From NCBI RefSeq assembly GCF_903064525.1, contig NZ_LR797830.1, forward strand, positions 1,798,001-1,862,000: 64,000 nucleotides of DNA, given 5' to 3'. The notes under the pieces are model-generated. The model did not search any database and had not been told where the DNA came from. It saw only the letters and a program-made list of their open reading frames with translations. Within the stretch, counting starts at the first letter, position 1; each line of letters begins with the position of its first letter. Position numbers and translations under genes: made by a program. Source of the stretch: Methylacidimicrobium sp. AP8. GTDB taxonomy: Bacteria > Verrucomicrobiota > Verrucomicrobiia > Methylacidiphilales > Methylacidiphilaceae. Below are positions 16,213 to 24,564 of the stretch, one piece after another.

Positions 16213-16986
16213 TCATCCGGGCATGAGCCCGAAGAGGGTCCGCAGCGTGCGCGGCGGACGGCAAGCCATGATGCGCCGGAGGAGGAACGGGTCGGTGCCC
16301 GGGCCGTTGATCCCCCGCTCCACCGTGCAGGCGGTCCGATACCCCGCTTCCTCTACCAGGTCCCGAATCCGCGCGTTCCAATCCCCGTAGGGATAGGCGA
16401 AATGTTCGATCCGCCGGCCGAACCGATCTTCGAGCTTTTTCTTCCCATCGAGGATCTCTCGCCGCGCCTCGTCCGGCGCCAGCCGCGGAAGGGACGGATG
16501 GGTAAGAGTATGGCCTCCGATCTCATTTCCGGCTTCGATCCACTCCCGGATCTGCACCTCGTCCATCAGGGCCGCCGGCTTCTCCCCGATCGCCGTGTCC
16601 CACTCATTGGAACCTCCGACCCGGTCCGCCACCAGGAAGACGATCGCTCGGAATCCCTGTTCGCGCAAGAGCGGCAAAGCCTCTTGATGCACGCTGGCGT
16701 ACCCGTCGTCGAAGGTCAGGCAGACCCGTCTCCGCAGGGGTTCGCGCGGATCGATGAACTCTTCGAGGCCCACGGCCACCCATCCGTTCTCCTTCCATTC
16801 GCACAGCTGCCGCGCCAGGAGCCAAGTAGGAAGGTAGAGGCCGCGGAAGCGGGCGTCGGGGGGAGGTGAGCCGATCTTGTGATACATCAGGATCGGAGCC
16901 GCTTCCGCAAAGCGCTTCCGGTAAGCCCACAGGCTGGTATACGGGGGAAGGGCGTCCGGCGAAGCGATAGCGGAAAAAGAGGCCAT
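16213..16986 (-). CDS. polysaccharide deacetylase (CE4, NodB domain)
   Basis: A 257-residue metal-dependent deacetylase-like protein. The NodB motifs are ILMYHKIG, the catalytic TFDDGY (Asp-Asp pair), and the metal histidines in GGHTLTHPSLPRL; a later FAYPYGDWN motif completes the CE4 site. No signal peptide is visible, which suggests a cytoplasmic or membrane-associated role on lipid-linked sugars in LPS or exopolysaccharide synthesis. Its ATG (16984-16986 reversed) overlaps by two bases the ATG of the divergent glycosyltransferase. Confidence 0.88.
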   Translation of the reverse strand: MASFSAIASPDALPPYTSLWAYRKRFAEAAPILMYHKIGSPPPDARFRGLYLPTWLLARQLCEWKENGWVAVGLEEFIDPREPLRRRVCLTFDDGYASVHQEALPLLREQGFRAIVFLVADRVGGSNEWDTAIGEKPAALMDEVQIREWIEAGNEIGGHTLTHPSLPRLAPDEARREILDGKKKLEDRFGRRIEHFAYPYGDWNARIRDLVEEAGYRTACTVERGINGPGTDPFLLRRIMACRPPRTLRTLFGLMPG

Positions 16987-18079
16987 GTCCCCGGCTACTC
17001 TAGATGAAGAGGGATCTGGTTCGCAAACCTCCTCTGCATTTTGCCAAGATTGCGGCGTGCAAGAGGAGCAAAGCCGGAAGCGGGCGAGCCCGAAGGCGAT
17101 CTTGCCGGCCGGCGCCGGCGGCGAGAAGGAAAGCCGGGAACCGCTGCTTTCGGTGATCATCGTCACCCGGAACACTCGTGACCTTGTTTGCGCGGCGATC
17201 CGCTCCGTCGAAGAGAGCGATGTCCCGTTCGCCGTAGAGACGATCGTCGTCGACAACGGCTCGACCGACGGCACGGCCGAGGAGATCCCCCGCGCTTTCC
17301 CGAAGGCCGCCTATCTCCGCTTTCCCCGCAACCTCGGCTTCGCCGCCGCGGTCGACCGTGCGGCCGAGCGGAGCCGGGGGAAGTACCTGCTGCTGCTCAA
17401 CAGCGATGCCCGGCTCGAGCCGGACGCGCTGGCGCGCGCGCTGCGGTGGATGGAAGCGCATCCCGGATGCGGCGTCGCCGGAGCCCGGTTGCTGAACGAG
17501 GACGGCACCCCGCAGAACTCGATCGCCAACTTCCCGAGCCTCTGGACTGAGCTGGGGAACAAGGCGCTCCTCCGGCGATTGCTCCCCCGTCTCTATCCCG
17601 GGAAGGAACGGCCGCCGACGGTGCCGACCCCCGTCGACTCCGTCATCGGCGCCTTCTTCCTCACGCGCGCCGATCTCTGGCGGCGACTCCACGGCATGGA
17701 CGAAGGCTTCTTTTTCTTCCTCGAGGAGACCGATTTCTGCTACCGGGCACGGCAAGCGGGCTTCTCGGTCTACCACCTTCCCGACGTCCGCGTCCGGCAC
17801 GGCCAGGGACGAAGCGCAGCCGCCCTCCCCGCGGCCGCCCGGATCGAATATTGGCGATCCCGCTATCGCTACTTTTCCCTGCACGCGCCACGGTCGCACC
17901 AGATTCTCCTGCGCATCGCCCTGCCTCTGCGCCTCGTCGCGGAATTGGCCGGCGACCTACTGCTCTTCCCGTTTTGCGGAACCCGTACCCGCTTCCGGCA
18001 AAAAATGGGCGTGCGTTGGGCCCTCCTCCTCTGGCACTTAGCGGGCAGGCCGGATCGCATGGGGCTGCCTCGTGACTGA
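16985..18079 (+). CDS. family 2 glycosyltransferase (rhamnosyltransferase-like)
   Basis: A 364-residue enzyme. A poorly conserved N-terminal 55 residues precedes the GT2 start LLSVIIVTRNTRDLV, then VDNGSTDGTAE, LRFPRNLGFAAAVDRA and the DxD-like LLLNSDARLEPD. A late motif GFFFFLEETDFCYRARQAGF is typical of dTDP-rhamnosyl transferases. Because the N-terminal part is atypical and the ATG at 16985 collides with the divergent gene's start, the real start may be the GTG near 17057. It overlaps the next glycosyltransferase by eight bases. Confidence 0.85.
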   Translation: MSPATLDEEGSGSQTSSAFCQDCGVQEEQSRKRASPKAILPAGAGGEKESREPLLSVIIVTRNTRDLVCAAIRSVEESDVPFAVETIVVDNGSTDGTAEEIPRAFPKAAYLRFPRNLGFAAAVDRAAERSRGKYLLLLNSDARLEPDALARALRWMEAHPGCGVAGARLLNEDGTPQNSIANFPSLWTELGNKALLRRLLPRLYPGKERPPTVPTPVDSVIGAFFLTRADLWRRLHGMDEGFFFFLEETDFCYRARQAGFSVYHLPDVRVRHGQGRSAAALPAAARIEYWRSRYRYFSLHAPRSHQILLRIALPLRLVAELAGDLLLFPFCGTRTRFRQKMGVRWALLLWHLAGRPDRMGLPRD

Positions 18080-19259
18080 ATTTCCCTCCGTCCTCCAAGT
18101 CGACTCCCTGCTAAGCGGAGGCGGCACCGACGCTCAGGCGATTCTTTTGGCTTTCGGGCTTCAGCGATCGGGCTGCCCGGTCGCCTTGGCCGGGCCCCCC
18201 TCTGGTGCTTTGGCCTCCGAGGTGACGCGCCGGGGCATCCGGCTCCTTCCGACCGGGCGGGGTAAGGCGGGTCTGGTCCTCTCCCTGGCGCGCTGGATCC
18301 GCGAGGGCGGCTTCTCGATCGTCCACGCACATCACGGCCGGGACTACTGGCCGACCATCCTGGCCGCGCGCCTGGCCGGAGGAGCCCTCGTGCTGCTGAC
18401 CCGCCACATGGCCAAAAGCCCGAGCTCCTGGCCCAGCCGGAAATTTCTTCTGAACGCGTCGGACGGCATGATCGCGGTTTCGCAATTCGTCCGCCACGTG
18501 CTGACGGAGGGCGATTATGAGCCGAAATCGACCGATCGGGAGCGGCGCTCCCGCCCGCCGATGGCAGGAGACTTTTCTAAGATCCACACGATCCTTCCCG
18601 GAATCGATGTCGAACAGTTCCACCCCGCTGACGGGGCCGCGGAGCGGGCTGCGTGGGGCTTCGACTCCGGCCACCGGGTCTTCGCTCTCGTGGGGGGCTG
18701 CTCCTTCCCGTACGGCAAAGGGCAGGAGGTCTTCCTGGAAGCCGCTGCCGCCGTCCGAGCCCGCCTCCCGCAAGCCCGTTTCCTCCTGCTGGGCAGCGGC
18801 AACATGCAGGGCTACCTCGCCGAAAAGGCGCGCGCCCTTGGGCTCGCGGGCAAAGCCATTTTCCTGGAACGTTGTAACCGGATGTCGGCGTTCCTCAATT
18901 CGATCGACTGCCTCGTGCGGCCTGGCATCGGGACCGAGGCTCTAGGCTTGGTGATTCTCGAAGCCTTGGCCTGCGGGAAGCCCGTCATCGCCGGAGCGAT
19001 CGACGGCATCCCGGAGGCCTTCGTTTCGGAGCGGGCCGGTTGCCTCCTCGATCAGTCGACGCCACAGGCCCTAGCTTCCGCCATGACGGCGATGGCCGAG
19101 CGCGAGCCGCTCACCTCCGCAGAGAGATGGGCGCTCCACCGAGAGGTGGCCGCCCGCTTCTCCACCGAGATCCTTGCCGAAAGGACCCTGGCGCTCTACC
19201 GCCGGCTCGCCGCCGGATCGGGCCGACGGCGGACCGCGGCCCGGCCGGCTACTGGGTGA
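18072..19259 (+). CDS. GT4-type glycosyltransferase (glycosyltransferase family 1 fold)
   Basis: A 395-residue GT-B enzyme. The N-terminal domain has the GGxxx loop (DSLLSGGGTDAQ) and HAHHGRDYW. The C-terminal donor-binding domain has GIDVEQFHP, GSGNMQGYL, and the family signature GTEALGLVILEALACGKPVIAGAIDGIPE carrying the EX7E pair. The start is GTG 18072, inside the end of the preceding glycosyltransferase, so the two are translationally coupled. It probably adds a sugar to LPS or another envelope glycan. Confidence 0.9.
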   Translation: MTEFPSVLQVDSLLSGGGTDAQAILLAFGLQRSGCPVALAGPPSGALASEVTRRGIRLLPTGRGKAGLVLSLARWIREGGFSIVHAHHGRDYWPTILAARLAGGALVLLTRHMAKSPSSWPSRKFLLNASDGMIAVSQFVRHVLTEGDYEPKSTDRERRSRPPMAGDFSKIHTILPGIDVEQFHPADGAAERAAWGFDSGHRVFALVGGCSFPYGKGQEVFLEAAAAVRARLPQARFLLLGSGNMQGYLAEKARALGLAGKAIFLERCNRMSAFLNSIDCLVRPGIGTEALGLVILEALACGKPVIAGAIDGIPEAFVSERAGCLLDQSTPQALASAMTAMAEREPLTSAERWALHREVAARFSTEILAERTLALYRRLAAGSGRRRTAARPATG

Positions 19260-20511
19260 TTAGCTCGTCGGCCAAGAGCCATAGGGTAATCGTTTGGTTG
19301 TGGTGGCCGATCGTCCCGGCGACCGTCGTGCCGGTCTCCCCGTAGGTCGAGGCGCCGACCACCGCCACGTGGTCCCCCAGCTCTTCGCGGATCGCGCGCA
19401 CCTCGCCGGCGCCGGATCCCAGGCGGAGCGCCTGCTGGTGGCAGAGGATGCAATTGAATGCGACCACCGCCGCCACCCGCTTCGGGTTGCCGGCATCGGC
19501 CAGCGCCCGCCGGACCGCGATCCGAACGGATTCGACGCGGCTCTCCACATCCGATTCCAGGAGAGTCAGCCCGCTCCCCTTCGGAATCGCCGAAAAGAAG
19601 ACGATCGAGCCATCCTCCCGGATCGCCGCCGGGCTCCGCACCTGCCAGTAGTTCGCCGTGACCTCGATAATCCCCATCGGATGGCTGTTGAAATGCTCCT
19701 GCGCTTCCTGCCAACTGGAGGCTCCGACCAGCTCCGCATAGACGTCGGCGGCCGGCCGATGGTTGAGCGTCTTCACCACCCTCCCTTCGCTCTCGGTGAC
19801 AAAAGCTCCCTTGGCGCCTACCGGCCGGAAGGCGTTGGCCATGCCGACCCCGTTTTTCAGGGTGGTAGCGATCGCCAAGAGGGAAAGGGAGCCTTTGGCG
19901 CTCGCTCCGTCCCCATGGGCGAATGTCTCGGTGACCCGTTCGAGATAGAGCCGGTCCGCCGCGGTTCCTCCCACCACCCGGGCGCCTCGGCCGACGGCAC
20001 GGGAGATCCCCCGCAGGACGGCCTCCTCGGTGCCGACGCTCGAATGGCCCACCAGCAGGGTGAACGGATTGGTCTGCAGCAGCCGGGAAGGGCTCTTGCC
20101 CGTGAAGGCCACGTAGAGGAGCTCCGGGCTGAAAAGTACGCCGTCGAAGGCCTGCCGAGTCAGTTCCGCGGCCCTTTCCTCCTCCGCCCCGTGGAGCTCG
20201 CCCATCACGACCGACGGGGCAAGTACCTCTCCGTGCTGCTCGATGGCCAGCAAGAGGATCCCCTCGGTTGAAAGATCGCCCACCGCCCCGTTGAAGTGGC
20301 CGGCGCACGAAAAGCCCCACGAATGGCCCTCTAGGTTGGAACGGATCTCCCGGCCGATCCACTCCTGGTCGAGCGAGCTCGAGGCGAAGAGGATCGTCAG
20401 CGTCGGATTCCTGATTCCCTGCCGCCGCACGCTTTCCAAGACCTCGTAGACGTCCGTTCCGTACGCCACGGCGGTCCGAACGAAATTTCCCGAATCCTTT
20501 GGCTCATCCAT
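19249..20511 (-). CDS. FIST-domain sensory protein
   Basis: A 420-residue protein with FIST_N (about 30-230) and FIST_C (about 235-400) domains. These are ligand-sensing modules proposed to bind small molecules such as amino acids, usually linked to signal transduction. Conserved pieces include TLTILFASSSLD, GCSCAG-like WGFSCAGHF, GGTAADRLYLER and the C-terminal HTTGE-like GASTYGETG. No kinase, GGDEF or chemotaxis gene adjoins it, so its output partner is unknown. It overlaps the end of the convergent GT4 gene by 11 bases. Confidence 0.85.
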   Translation of the reverse strand: MDEPKDSGNFVRTAVAYGTDVYEVLESVRRQGIRNPTLTILFASSSLDQEWIGREIRSNLEGHSWGFSCAGHFNGAVGDLSTEGILLLAIEQHGEVLAPSVVMGELHGAEEERAAELTRQAFDGVLFSPELLYVAFTGKSPSRLLQTNPFTLLVGHSSVGTEEAVLRGISRAVGRGARVVGGTAADRLYLERVTETFAHGDGASAKGSLSLLAIATTLKNGVGMANAFRPVGAKGAFVTESEGRVVKTLNHRPAADVYAELVGASSWQEAQEHFNSHPMGIIEVTANYWQVRSPAAIREDGSIVFFSAIPKGSGLTLLESDVESRVESVRIAVRRALADAGNPKRVAAVVAFNCILCHQQALRLGSGAGEVRAIREELGDHVAVVGASTYGETGTTVAGTIGHHNQTITLWLLADELITQ

Positions 20512-20581
20512 GCTCCGGTTCCTTTACTCTGTTCGTTAGCACATGTAGAACAAGCCGACTTCGCTATCGATCTCTTTTTCC

Positions 20582-21376
20582 CTACCGGCCGAACGCATAG
20601 CCGAGCCCGACGACCACGTTGTTGCTGAGCATGTGGCCCGCGACCAGCTCCCCGGAGGGATAGGTATAGGTAACTGTCCCCGTCCATCCGAAGAAGGACT
20701 CAAAGCGCAACGACCAGCGGGCGTCGAAATGATAGCGTACCCCCAAGTCGACGAGAAGCACCGGCACCACGGCGGTCGACGACGATTGCCCTTGGCTCTC
20801 CGAGGTGAAAAAGCCGGCGCCGGCCCCGAAGCCGATAATCGGCTCCCAGGCGTCCATCCGGTAGCCCACCGTGCCGAAAAGAACGGTGAAGCCCCCTCTT
20901 TCGGCTTGGGCTCCGCCCCGGCCCCCGATCTGGGTCGAGCTCCCCAGGGCGTTGTAGGCGCCCGTCAGCTCCAGCGTGAAGCTGAAGTGGCCGGTCTTCC
21001 GGGGATCGTACCAGTAGTAGCCGCCGGTAGGCGAAAGAATCGTCGTGCCCTCCTCGTGGGAGTGGACCGGGGCGCCCGTGGCGGGCACCAATCCGGAAGG
21101 GAAGCGATTCCACTGGGTTCCGACGAATCCGGCGATAAACCATGAGTTTTTTTGGTCTCCTTCCGGCGCCGGATTCGCCGATTGCGGGTTGAGGATCACT
21201 CCTTCCCCTCCGTCCCCGCTCCAGCCGAAGGCTCCACGGGCCGACGCGGCCAGGAGGACAAACGCCAGGAGCCCGGCTCTACCGACTCCTGCCGTCCAAC
21301 CCAGGAGCGGGCCGCTCCGGACGGCGCGGCGGATGGAACCTTTCACCGTCCCCTGCCGGAGCAATCTCCGGGCCAT
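20582..21376 (-). CDS. outer-membrane beta-barrel protein
   Basis: A 264-residue protein with a long basic N terminus, a hydrophobic signal segment (about 33-50, ending ARGAFG) and a mature part of alternating amphipathic strands rich in Gly, Tyr, Phe and Thr. Examples are GGYYWYDPRKTGHFSFTLEL, GTVGYRMDAWEPIIGFGAG and VDLGVRYHFDARWSLRFE, with a final strand ending in the aromatic/Arg terminus GLGYAFGR. This matches small OmpA/OmpW-like eight-stranded barrels. Substrate or role is unknown. It lies upstream of the FIST gene with a 70-base gap. Confidence 0.78.
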   Translation of the reverse strand: MARRLLRQGTVKGSIRRAVRSGPLLGWTAGVGRAGLLAFVLLAASARGAFGWSGDGGEGVILNPQSANPAPEGDQKNSWFIAGFVGTQWNRFPSGLVPATGAPVHSHEEGTTILSPTGGYYWYDPRKTGHFSFTLELTGAYNALGSSTQIGGRGGAQAERGGFTVLFGTVGYRMDAWEPIIGFGAGAGFFTSESQGQSSSTAVVPVLLVDLGVRYHFDARWSLRFESFFGWTGTVTYTYPSGELVAGHMLSNNVVVGLGYAFGR

Positions 21377-21472
21377 CCGCAGCTCCTCGAGGCTGTCGTC
21401 GGCTCCTCCCGGGCACGCCTCGGGCCTCCGTACGAAAGGCAGACATCCGCAGTCCGGAAAGAGGACGCAGAA

Positions 21473-22258
21473 TCAGCCCGGGACCACCGGCGCGTTCCGC
21501 CGGACTTCCGCGAGGTATTCCCTGGCTGCCGCGTGGATCGCACGGGCCAGATCGGCCTTGGGCTGCACGAAGTTCGGGCGGAACCAGGGGAAGAGGCCGA
21601 CCAGGTCGTGAAAGACCAGGATTTGGCCGTCGCACCCCTCCCCCGAGCCGATCCCGATCGTCGGAATCCGGAGGCTGCGGGTGATCTCGGCCGCCAGCCT
21701 GGCGTCAACGGCCTCGACGACCACGCTGAACGCCCCCGCCTCCTCGACCGCCCGCGCGTCCGCGAGGAGCTTCTCCCGCTCCTCCGGGCCCCGCCCCACC
21801 TTGCGGAACCGCCTGCCGGCCAGCTGGGGAAGGAGCCCGATATGGGCCATCACCGGGATCCGGGCTTCGGTCAGCCTCCGGATGGTTCGGCTTTGCTCGA
21901 CCCCCCCTTCCAATTTCACTGCTTCGGCTCCCGCCGCAATCAGGGCCTTCCCGGTCTGCCGGGCGTCATCGGGGGTCGAGTAGGTTCCGGCCGGGCAATC
22001 GGCCACGACGAGTGCTTTGGGCTTGGCCCGCGCGACGGCGGAGACGTGCGGGAGCATCTCGTCTAGCCGAAGAGAGGTGGTATCCGGGTAGCCCAGGACC
22101 ACCATCGCCAGGGAGTCCCCCACGAGGAGCACCGGGATCCCCGCCTCGTCGAGCAGCCGGGCCGTGGGATAATCGTAGGCGGTCAGCGCCGCGATCTTCT
22201 CCCCGGTCTCCTTCCGGCTACGCACCCACTCGGGGGTGATTTTCGCTGAGTCGCTCAT
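21473..22258 (-). CDS. panB: 3-methyl-2-oxobutanoate hydroxymethyltransferase
   Basis: Ketopantoate hydroxymethyltransferase, the first committed step of pantothenate/CoA synthesis, using methylene-THF. The 261-residue TIM barrel has LTAYDYPTARLLDEAGIP, the metal and substrate motif LVGDSLAMVVLGY, ADCPAGTY, AVKLEGG, MAHIGLLPQ and GIGSGEGCDGQILVFHDLVG, all in family order. It begins inside the last 41 bases of folK on the same strand, so the two are coupled; both use or make folate-linked products. Confidence 0.95.
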   Translation of the reverse strand: MSDSAKITPEWVRSRKETGEKIAALTAYDYPTARLLDEAGIPVLLVGDSLAMVVLGYPDTTSLRLDEMLPHVSAVARAKPKALVVADCPAGTYSTPDDARQTGKALIAAGAEAVKLEGGVEQSRTIRRLTEARIPVMAHIGLLPQLAGRRFRKVGRGPEEREKLLADARAVEEAGAFSVVVEAVDARLAAEITRSLRIPTIGIGSGEGCDGQILVFHDLVGLFPWFRPNFVQPKADLARAIHAAAREYLAEVRRNAPVVPG

Positions 22259-22709
22259 AAAGCTCCCGGACGGTCAAGGAAAAGCCCGGCAGGCGAAGCT
22301 CCGGCGCGATTTCGGCCAACGGCCCGAGCACAAAGCTCCGGCGGGCCAGGCGAGGGTGGGGCAAGGTCAGCTCCGCGGTCTTCCTCACCAAGTTTCCGCA
22401 GTAGAGCAGGTCAAGATCGATCGGCCGGGGAGCGTTGCGCGGCCTCGTTTCCGCCGGGGGTCGGCCCGCCCTGCGCTCGAAGGCGAGCAGGGCGGCGAGG
22501 AGCTCCTCGGGGGAACCCTCCCAATCGATCTCGACGACGGCGTTCAGGAATTCCGGGGACCCCGGGGGGCAATCGACCGGTTCGGTTCGCCATAGGGAAG
22601 AACGGAGGAAATGGGCGCTGCACGAGAGCGTGCGGAGGAAGGCCGACGCTTCTTCCATCCGCACCGCGCTCTCTCCGAGATTCGACCCCAAGGCGATGCC
22701 CGCCCGCAT
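22218..22709 (-). CDS. folK: 2-amino-4-hydroxy-6-hydroxymethyldihydropteridine diphosphokinase (HPPK)
   Basis: Transfers pyrophosphate from ATP to the pterin in folate synthesis. The 163-residue product starts RAGIALGSNLGES and has the substrate loop TEPVDCPPGSPEFLNAVVEI, the signature RPIDLDLLY (metal-binding Asp pair) and LPHPRLARRSFVLGPLAEIAP. Length is typical. It is followed by panB with a 41-base overlap. The neighbouring gmhA is divergent. Confidence 0.95.
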   Translation of the reverse strand: MRAGIALGSNLGESAVRMEEASAFLRTLSCSAHFLRSSLWRTEPVDCPPGSPEFLNAVVEIDWEGSPEELLAALLAFERRAGRPPAETRPRNAPRPIDLDLLYCGNLVRKTAELTLPHPRLARRSFVLGPLAEIAPELRLPGFSLTVRELYERLSENHPRVGA

Positions 22710-22847
22710 CCTTCCTCCTCGGCTAGGCTTGCGAATTTTTCCGTCTCAGGCAAGCATGCTCGCCATGCCCGTGCTGCTTTTCTCCTATAGCAGAAGCTCG
22801 TGCCCGAAGCGAAGGAAATGGGCGGGGGGGCGAGGACCGGTGTCCTG

Positions 22848-23432
22848 ATGTCCAAGGAGATCGCGTCCCTAGTCCGCGCCGGCGCCGAGGAGCTGGCGGC
22901 GACCCTACGCCTGGCGCAGGAGAGCTTCCCGATCCTCGAAAGGGCGGCCGCCTTGTGCGTCGACTGCCTCCGGCAGGGAGGGACCGTGTTCACGGCGGGC
23001 AACGGCGGCAGTGCCGCCGATGCGCTCCACCTGGCCGAGGAGCTTCTGGGGCGCTACCGCGCTGATCGCCGCCCCTTGCCCGCGATTTCACTCGCGGCCG
23101 ATCCGACGACCCTGACCTGCATCGCGAACGATTTCGGCTTTGCGGAGGTCTTCTCCCGCCAGCTGGCCGCGTTGGCCCGACCGGGAGATCTCTTCCTCTG
23201 CTTTTCGACGAGCGGGGCCTCCCTCAACATCCTCTCGGCTCTCCGCATGGCCAGGCAGCGTTCGATCTGCTCCATCGCTTTTCTCGGCAAGGACGGGGGT
23301 CCGGCCGCCGCCGAAGCCGAGGTCGCCTGGATCGTTCCGAGCCGGTCCACAGCACGCATCCAGGAGCTGCACACCTGGGGGCTGCACGTAATCCTCGAGT
23401 GCGTGGAAGCGGCGCTGGGCCCGCGCGGATAA
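22848..23432 (+). CDS. gmhA: SIS-domain phosphoheptose isomerase
   Basis: Converts sedoheptulose 7-phosphate to D-glycero-D-manno-heptose 7-phosphate, the first step to the ADP-heptose of the LPS core. The 194-residue protein has the GmhA pattern GNGGSAADALHLAEELLGRY (about 53-72), LTCIANDFGF, the phosphate loop CFSTSGASLNIL and QELHTWGLHVILE, and matches E. coli GmhA length. ATG 22848 fits the family; ATG 22818 would add ten residues. A heptosyltransferase is encoded at 54.5 kb, consistent with a heptose-containing core. DiaA is the main alternative within the SIS family. Confidence 0.88.
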   Translation: MSKEIASLVRAGAEELAATLRLAQESFPILERAAALCVDCLRQGGTVFTAGNGGSAADALHLAEELLGRYRADRRPLPAISLAADPTTLTCIANDFGFAEVFSRQLAALARPGDLFLCFSTSGASLNILSALRMARQRSICSIAFLGKDGGPAAAEAEVAWIVPSRSTARIQELHTWGLHVILECVEAALGPRG

Positions 23433-23477
23433 GAACACACGATGCCCGCCCCGCGCTTGGCGCGCGGCCCGCTTTGT

Positions 23478-23553
<76 letters not shown>

Positions 23554-23583
23554 CTCTCTGCTCGCCTACGCAGGCAAGACGGC

Positions 23584-23611
23584 ATTCTCCCGCGAAAACC
23601 GGCGCTGTCAA
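23584..23611 (-). promoter_or_regulatory. candidate promoter of tRNA-Phe
   Basis: On the minus strand TTGACA (23611-23606), a 16-base spacer and GAGAAT (23589-23584, four of six matches to TATAAT) precede the tRNA by about 30 bases. Expected transcription start is near 23577, giving a short 5' leader removed by RNase P. Confidence 0.55.
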
Positions 23612-23620
23612 CGCCGGGCT

Positions 23621-24379
23621 TTATGCCGGCTGCGGGCTTCCCAGGAAGCCCGAGATCGTCGTGAAGGCGAATCCCCGTTCGAGAAGGCCGTCCAAGATGC
23701 TGGGGAGCACCTCGGCGGTCTGGAGGTGGAGGTCGTGCATGAGGACGATCGACCCTGGCCGCGTCTGCGTTAGGACGGTCTCCCGTATCCGCTCCGCCCC
23801 CGGCCGTGCCCAGTCGCGCGTGTCGACGCTCCAGAGCACGACCCCCAGGCCTTCCTGTGCCGCCAGCAGGGCCTGCGCCGGCCGGAAGGAGCCGTAGGGA
23901 GGCCGCATCCAGCGGGGTCGGAAGCCGGTGGCCTGCTCGATGGCCGCCTGCGTCCTCTCCAGCTGAGCCAGCACTTGCGGAGCGGGCAGGCGCCCGAGCT
24001 GCGGATGCGTATACGAGTGGTTCCCGATCTCGTGCCCCTCTTCCCGGACGCGATGTGCCAGGGACGGTGCCGCCGAGACCCGCTCTCCGATCATGAAGAA
24101 CGTCGCCGAAAGGCCCCGTTCGCGCAGGGCGGCCAACACCTTCTCGGTCACGCCGGGCGTCGGCCCGTCATCGAAGGTGACCGCGATCCGCCGGCCCAGC
24201 CCCGGTCCATGATTCACGAAACGGACGCCGGGGGAGCCGGAGGCTGCGGCCGGGGCCGCCCGACGGGCGATCCCGCTGCCCGTCGGCGCCGCCGGCACGG
24301 CCCAAGCGACCGCCGGGGCGGCGAGGCCCGCGCCCAGCACCGCCAGCTTCTGCAGAAAATCGCGTCGAGAGAGTTCCAT
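23621..24379 (-). CDS. Tat-exported polysaccharide deacetylase (CE4, NodB domain)
   Basis: A 252-residue deacetylase with a twin-arginine signal SRRDFLQKLAVLG followed by a hydrophobic core and AWA cleavage region, so it should be folded before export to the periplasm. The NodB motifs are VTFDDGPTPGV (catalytic Asp), the metal motif GNHSYTHPQLGRL, RPPYGSFRP, and the C-terminal IVLMHDLHLQT. These are the five CE4 motifs of peptidoglycan or chitin-type deacetylases. It shares an intergenic region with the divergent citrate synthase gene. Confidence 0.9.
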   Translation of the reverse strand: MELSRRDFLQKLAVLGAGLAAPAVAWAVPAAPTGSGIARRAAPAAASGSPGVRFVNHGPGLGRRIAVTFDDGPTPGVTEKVLAALRERGLSATFFMIGERVSAAPSLAHRVREEGHEIGNHSYTHPQLGRLPAPQVLAQLERTQAAIEQATGFRPRWMRPPYGSFRPAQALLAAQEGLGVVLWSVDTRDWARPGAERIRETVLTQTRPGSIVLMHDLHLQTAEVLPSILDGLLERGFAFTTISGFLGSPQPA

Positions 24380-24402
24380 GGTTGAATTCGAAAACCATGC
24401 CC

Positions 24403-24432
24403 AGGATAATGGCCGTAGCCCCTCGTTGGCAA
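24403..24432 (-). promoter_or_regulatory. candidate promoter of the Tat deacetylase gene
   Basis: On the minus strand TTGCCA (24432-24427), an 18-base spacer and TATCCT (24408-24403) lie 24 bases upstream of the ATG at 24379. Spacing and position are reasonable; both boxes deviate from consensus. Confidence 0.35.
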
Positions 24433-24564
24433 TCCTGCTCTGCCGCCTCCGTGGACCGCACTGGCGCCTTGCCCGGGATTGCGGGCCTTGCTAGGGTGCA
24501 CGGCACGATCCGGCGGGAAGGCGGCGCGGAGGCGGCCGCTTACCGCGGGTCGACGGAGAACACG

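Noticed and set aside
23451-23467. GC hairpin (CCGCGC/GCGCGG) between gmhA and tRNA-Phe
   Set aside because: It has no T-run on either side, so it is not called as a terminator.
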